Shown here in pieces: positions 60,256 to 64,000 of a DNA stretch of 64,000 bases. The position numbers and the translations under genes were made by a program. A model generated the notes under the pieces. It ran no database searches and was not told where the DNA came from. It was given only the letters and a program-made list of their open reading frames with translations. Origin of the DNA: Mermis nigrescens (taxonomy: Eukaryota > Nematoda > Enoplea > Mermithida > Mermithidae); assembly GCA_036768485.1 (NCBI GenBank), contig JAVLUZ010000154.1, forward strand, positions 36,565,769 to 36,629,768. Direction: 5' to 3'. Numbering within the stretch: position 1 is the stretch's first letter; every line of letters begins with the position of its first letter.

Positions 60256-60302
60256 ACCATTCATCCTGTAATTTTTCCCCGACTTTTCAGCTGAAAAACT
60301 AC

Positions 60303-61872
60303 TAGGGATGCAGCGGGTGCACATATTTTGGAATAGCAGGTGCAGGTGAGGGTGCCGAAATTCTGTTTTAACGGGTGCGGGTGTCACACCTTAAAAATAG
60401 CAGGTACGGGTGGCGAGTGGCGGGTTTAGCAGTGAGATATAGCATGAAATAAATAAAGCTAAAAATGCTTCATTTTTTCATCTGCTTAATGCAGTCATTT
60501 ACTGTGTGTAAAATTCATATCAATCTTCAAACTAATTCAGTGTTTTTGTGTACAAGGTCCGTTTGTACATGTACAAAGATAGCCCCCAAAAGTCTTTGTA
60601 CATTTTGTACATGCAAATTTTCTTTGGTAGTGTATTTTAGCTGATTTCTAGGTTTCTGACGCCAAAAAATACTAAAAATTGTCTCAAAACGGCGCGAAAA
60701 ATTTGACATTTTTCCATTCTAAATGCAAATTCTGCCATTTTCATGATATATATGGCAAACAATTACTTATTCCGGCGCGAAGCGCCGAAAATGTTTTGGA
60801 ATTTCACACCTTTTTACAGTTTTTGTCTTCCCAAAAATCCTTGTACATTTTGTACACACACATTTTTGGGTACTATAATATGGTACATTAGCAATTTTAG
60901 TGTGGTAAAAACAGGGTTGTTCGACTTTTGCTAGTGTATGTTAGCTAATTTCTGGGTCTCTAAGGGCAAAAATCACTAAGAGTCGTCTTAGAACGGCGCG
61001 AAGCACCAAAAAATTTGACATTTTTCCTTTTGAAATGCAACTTCTGCCATTATAAAGATACATAGAACACAAAATTACTCATTTCGGCGCGAAGCGCCGA
61101 AAATTTTTTGAATTCCAGACCTTTTTTTGCAATTTTTGTCTTCTCAAAAATATTTGTACATTTACAAAGACGGTCCCAAAAAGTCTTTGTACATTGGGAA
61201 AAATCTTTGCCGAGTACAAAAAAAACACTGAGCTGATTGTTTTTTTATTTGCAGACTACACTCTCAATGGATTAAATTTGCAGATCAAAGGATAAGTAAA
61301 TTGTCAATGATTGAACCATTGACCAAAATCAGTAATATGTGTATTTGCACTTTGCAGAATAAAATGTTTAGCCACTTGTTGCTGTCATTCTCTTCTTAAA
61401 AAAGCAGTGTACAATACATTGCTGCATAATATCTCTATGCACGCTAAAGTGGTTAAACTGATGCACGTAAAGACTGGCACGTAGACCCTTCTTTTTTTAA
61501 AAAGTATAATTCGCATAAGTTGGAATTAACAATAAGAGAGCTTGAACACGTTATCTGCAGTCCAGTTCTCGTTTGCATGGAGAATTATGTGAAAAATTGC
61601 TGTTCTTGAAATATAATCTAGTGCTTATGAGAATTTAAATCGTTGAAATATAAGATGTTAAGTGTTTAAACGTTTGAAATAAAATTTCTTGGTGGAATTT
61701 TTGTCTTTTCGTAAATTCTAATTATTATTATCCGCCACCTGCTGCTTTATCACGATATTTTTAGCGGGTGTTGGTCCGGGTACGGGTAACAAAATTTTGG
61801 AATAGCGGGTGCGGGTGCGGGTACCAAAAAAGAAGCGGGTAATAGCGGGTGCGGGTATCCGCTGCATCCCTA
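60303..61872. mobile_element. hAT-like element (TAGGGATGCAGCGG ends) with 8-bp target duplication
   Basis: The left end is TAGGGATGCAGCGGGTGC; the right end reads TAGGGATGCAGCGGATACC in reverse. The flanks AAAACTAC (60295-60302) and AAAGCTAC (61873-61880) differ at one position. Both ends carry GCGGGTGCGGGT-type subterminal repeats. A TGTACAAAG-family element is nested at 60538-61230. Confidence 0.87.
60538..61230. mobile_element. TGTACAAAG-family element nested in the hAT-like element
   Basis: It begins CAGTGTTTTTGTGTACAAGG and ends TACAAAAAAAACACTG. Flanks AACTAATT and AGCTGATT agree at 6 of 8 positions. At about 690 bp it is longer than its relatives because most of the core is present twice in tandem, each with its own GGCGCGAAG palindrome pair. 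Confidence 0.8.
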
Positions 61873-62794
61873 AAAGCTACACATGTTTTTGACGTTTCAC
61901 AGCGTACAAATACTACAATTTACGGCGCTTGGCGCCATTTATTCCAAAACTCACCTTCTGCCTATTTCAGTCTTCGATAGATGAAATTTTTCGGCAAAGA
62001 AAATTTTCTGCATTTTGTATCGTACAAAAAGGTGCAAAATCAAGCGCAAGAATATATAAATGTCGAAATTTTTCGGCGCGCCGCGCCAGATAGCTATTTC
62101 AGCATACTTTTATTCTATTTTCATTTCATGTATTACTTTTAAAAATTTTCAACGCTATGCATCAAACGCTACAAATGCGGGAAATCGAGCAGTAATTCAA
62201 GCTTCTAAACGTCCTACCGCCAGAGATTCACGAATTTTCCGGCACTTCACATTGGATTTTCACTGAAGTCAACGAAATTTAATGATTTTTTTCGCACAAA
62301 ATTGTCAAAATCTCTGAAAATTTTCTGAGGAAATCTTGGGCCACAATCGATTTCAAACGAAAGTAGGCGACGTAAAACGCTGAAAAAATGCCAGTCCGCA
62401 CGTGAAAGTCCTAAATTATTTGTCAATAAAAAAGGCCGCGAAATCTACTTCGAAAAGGTAAAAAATTCAAAATATTTTATTAACTATTCTGTATTTTTTA
62501 TCTTTGGAAACTATAAATTGAAAGACTTTGGAGACCGTCTTTGCATTTGAACAAAGGGACCTTGTATAACAAACGCTGGACAAAGCTATGTCAATCGGTG
62601 CTGGTGTCAGGGCATAAGATCCGCTGCTGCTGGGGCTGGCATTCAGAAATGTGTCAATTTGAGCTTCATAAAAACGCCCACTTTGCGCCAGATATAATTG
62701 CTGCATAGCTTATATTTGTAAACCTGCAAAAGTGAGCATGGAGGAATAAATATATCGAAAATTTCAGGCGCTTCGCGCCGGATATAATTTCTAT

Positions 62795-63830
62795 TAGAGC
62801 TGTGCCGGGGCCGCTTTTTTTGCCGGGGCCGGGGCCGGGGCCGGGGCCTGGCCGGGGCTAAGTAAAGCATGCTTTACAGTGTTCATAGTACGACCCTACC
62901 CTACCCCTTATACCTACATATGTACATATATATTCTTGCTAGTAGATATGCGCGTCAAGCGTTACTATTTGTTGGGATTACAAGATATAACAGAACATGG
63001 GCATTGGGAGGCTTGGGACGTAGGTCATGGGGGTTAGGGGTAGGGATCCCCCAGAAGTTGGAATTCCCCCCAGAATTCAATTTTTTGAAATTTTTTTGCT
63101 TTTTTAGCGATTTTTTGATGCCAAGGGATAGTGCTCGACGAAAACGTCGGAAAATGGTGTTTTTCACCACCACCCCCCAGAAATGTTTTCACACTCCCAA
63201 AATTTCGGTGCTGCCCACCTATGGTCTAGACCCCCAGAATTCACACACTCTCCCCCCCAAAAAAAATCCGCTAGACGCCCCAGAAATTGATTTTCAGAAT
63301 TTTTTGTGTTTCTGAGATTTTTTGATGCTAATGGATAGCTCTCATTGAGAAACGCAAGAAAACGGTGTTTTTCGCCCTACCATATATTATCAGGCGCTTT
63401 TTGACCTCGAAAAGTTTTGGAACCCTATAATTTTTGAGCGGCCCATGTATGAATTTAACTCCTCTGACTTGGACGTGTTTTTCAATTAGCTTTACTTCGC
63501 ACTTTTTTAGGCTTATATTCTATTTGTTCTGATAGACGCAGCTGTCTGCTACCAAGCAAGCTGGAAAGCTCGGCTATATGAATTGCAATTCAAAATATGT
63601 CAATTTTGATTATTAACTAGAAATTTGCACCAACCTGACATAATAAAATAAAGATTTGAATTAGCAAGATGTGTGGTGTTGCTTGAAATTGAGCTTGAGG
63701 GTAAATCTGCTCAAAACATTATCAATTTTCTACATTATAATCAATTATAACACTGGCCCCGGCCCCCATGCCGAGGCCAGCCTGGCCCAGCCCGGGGCCG
63801 GGGCCGGGGCCTGGCCCCGGCACAGCTCTA
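62795..63830. mobile_element. hAT-like element with GC-rich ends and perfect ATTTCTAT target duplication
   Basis: The left end is TAGAGCTGTGCCGGGGCCGC; the right end reads TAGAGCTGTGCCGGGGCCAG in reverse. ATTTCTAT lies at 62787-62794 and 63831-63838. Iterated GGGGCC runs follow each end. Two inverted copies of the short-TIR family (about 62998-63225 and 63225-63450) sit in its interior. Confidence 0.9.
62998..63450 (-). mobile_element. Two adjacent short-TIR family copies inside the hAT-like element
   Basis: About 62998-63225 ends CGGTGCTGCCCACCTATGG and carries GGATAGTGCTCGACG in its core. About 63225-63450 has GGATAGCTCTCATTGAGAAA and ends GCGGCCCATGTATG. Both are in the reverse orientation of the 4006 copy. 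Clear duplications are not visible. Confidence 0.65.
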
Positions 63831-64000
63831 ATTTCTATTGCATACATTCAGAAAGCTGCAAAATTGCGCTCAAAAGGATAAAAACATCGAAAATAAAAAC
63901 ATCACAATATATTCGAAGTTGACCAAATGTTGAGATATTTAAGGGAAATTTGAAAAAGGTTGATTTTGGGAATTTTTTGATGGGTCACACGTGAGCGCAA

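Larger units (their letters stand above)
57975..64000. other. Repeat-dominated flank upstream of the RGS gene
   Basis: No gene is supported. The stretch contains LINE fragments, a 1.1-kb CCAA-type array, and two hAT-like elements with other repeats inside. An RGS promoter should lie just above 57968; that AT-rich segment shows no clear core element. Confidence 0.5.

Noticed and set aside
1..64000. tRNA, rRNA, CRISPR arrays, bacterial operons or Shine-Dalgarno sites
   Set aside because: No tRNA A/B-box pair with a clover-leaf, no rRNA similarity and no spacer-repeat array was seen; spliced genes rule out a prokaryotic reading.

Overview
The window is eukaryotic (metazoan) nuclear DNA: AT-rich, gene-poor and packed with transposon debris. 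Three multi-exon protein genes can be assembled from GT-AG splice sites with matching reading phase. Most open frames elsewhere fall in repeats or AT-rich spacer. The organism is probably a nematode or a close ecdysozoan, because one gene encodes a six-cysteine CX module, a domain known mainly from nematodes. A large, repeat-inflated genome such as that of an enoplean or mermithid nematode would fit, but the species cannot be read from the sequence.

Layout. 1-1955: spacer with a fold-back repeat and a short palindrome. 1956-2669 (+): two-exon gene for a 125-residue single-pass membrane protein with an internally repeated cytoplasmic or luminal tail. 2700-11800: repeat-filled spacer with many copies of one short element that has terminal inverted repeats and 8-bp target duplications. 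11828-19674 (-): five-exon gene for a 325-residue secretory-pathway protein (signal peptide, Gly-rich stretch, prion-like hydrophobic stretch, CX module, membrane span, Pro/Tyr/Gln-rich tail). 19680-33240: intergenic satellites, minisatellites and hAT-like elements. 33242-57968 (-): twelve-exon gene for an R7-family regulator of G-protein signalling (RGS7/EGL-10 type), about 24.7 kb from start to stop, with introns full of transposons. 57970-64000: broken LINE fragments, a CCAA-type array, and two hAT-like elements that carry other repeats inside them.

The three genes show no sign of working together. The R7 RGS protein is a neuronal-type GTPase-activating protein for Gi/o alpha subunits and should pair with a Gbeta5-like subunit through its GGL domain. 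The CX-module protein has no known function. The main interest of the window is (i) complete exon-level models of two genes hidden from simple ORF calling and (ii) an unusually legible record of transposon insertions, including at least six intact 8-bp target duplications, a hAT-like element inside a Tc1-like element, and one coding exon squeezed between two transposons.
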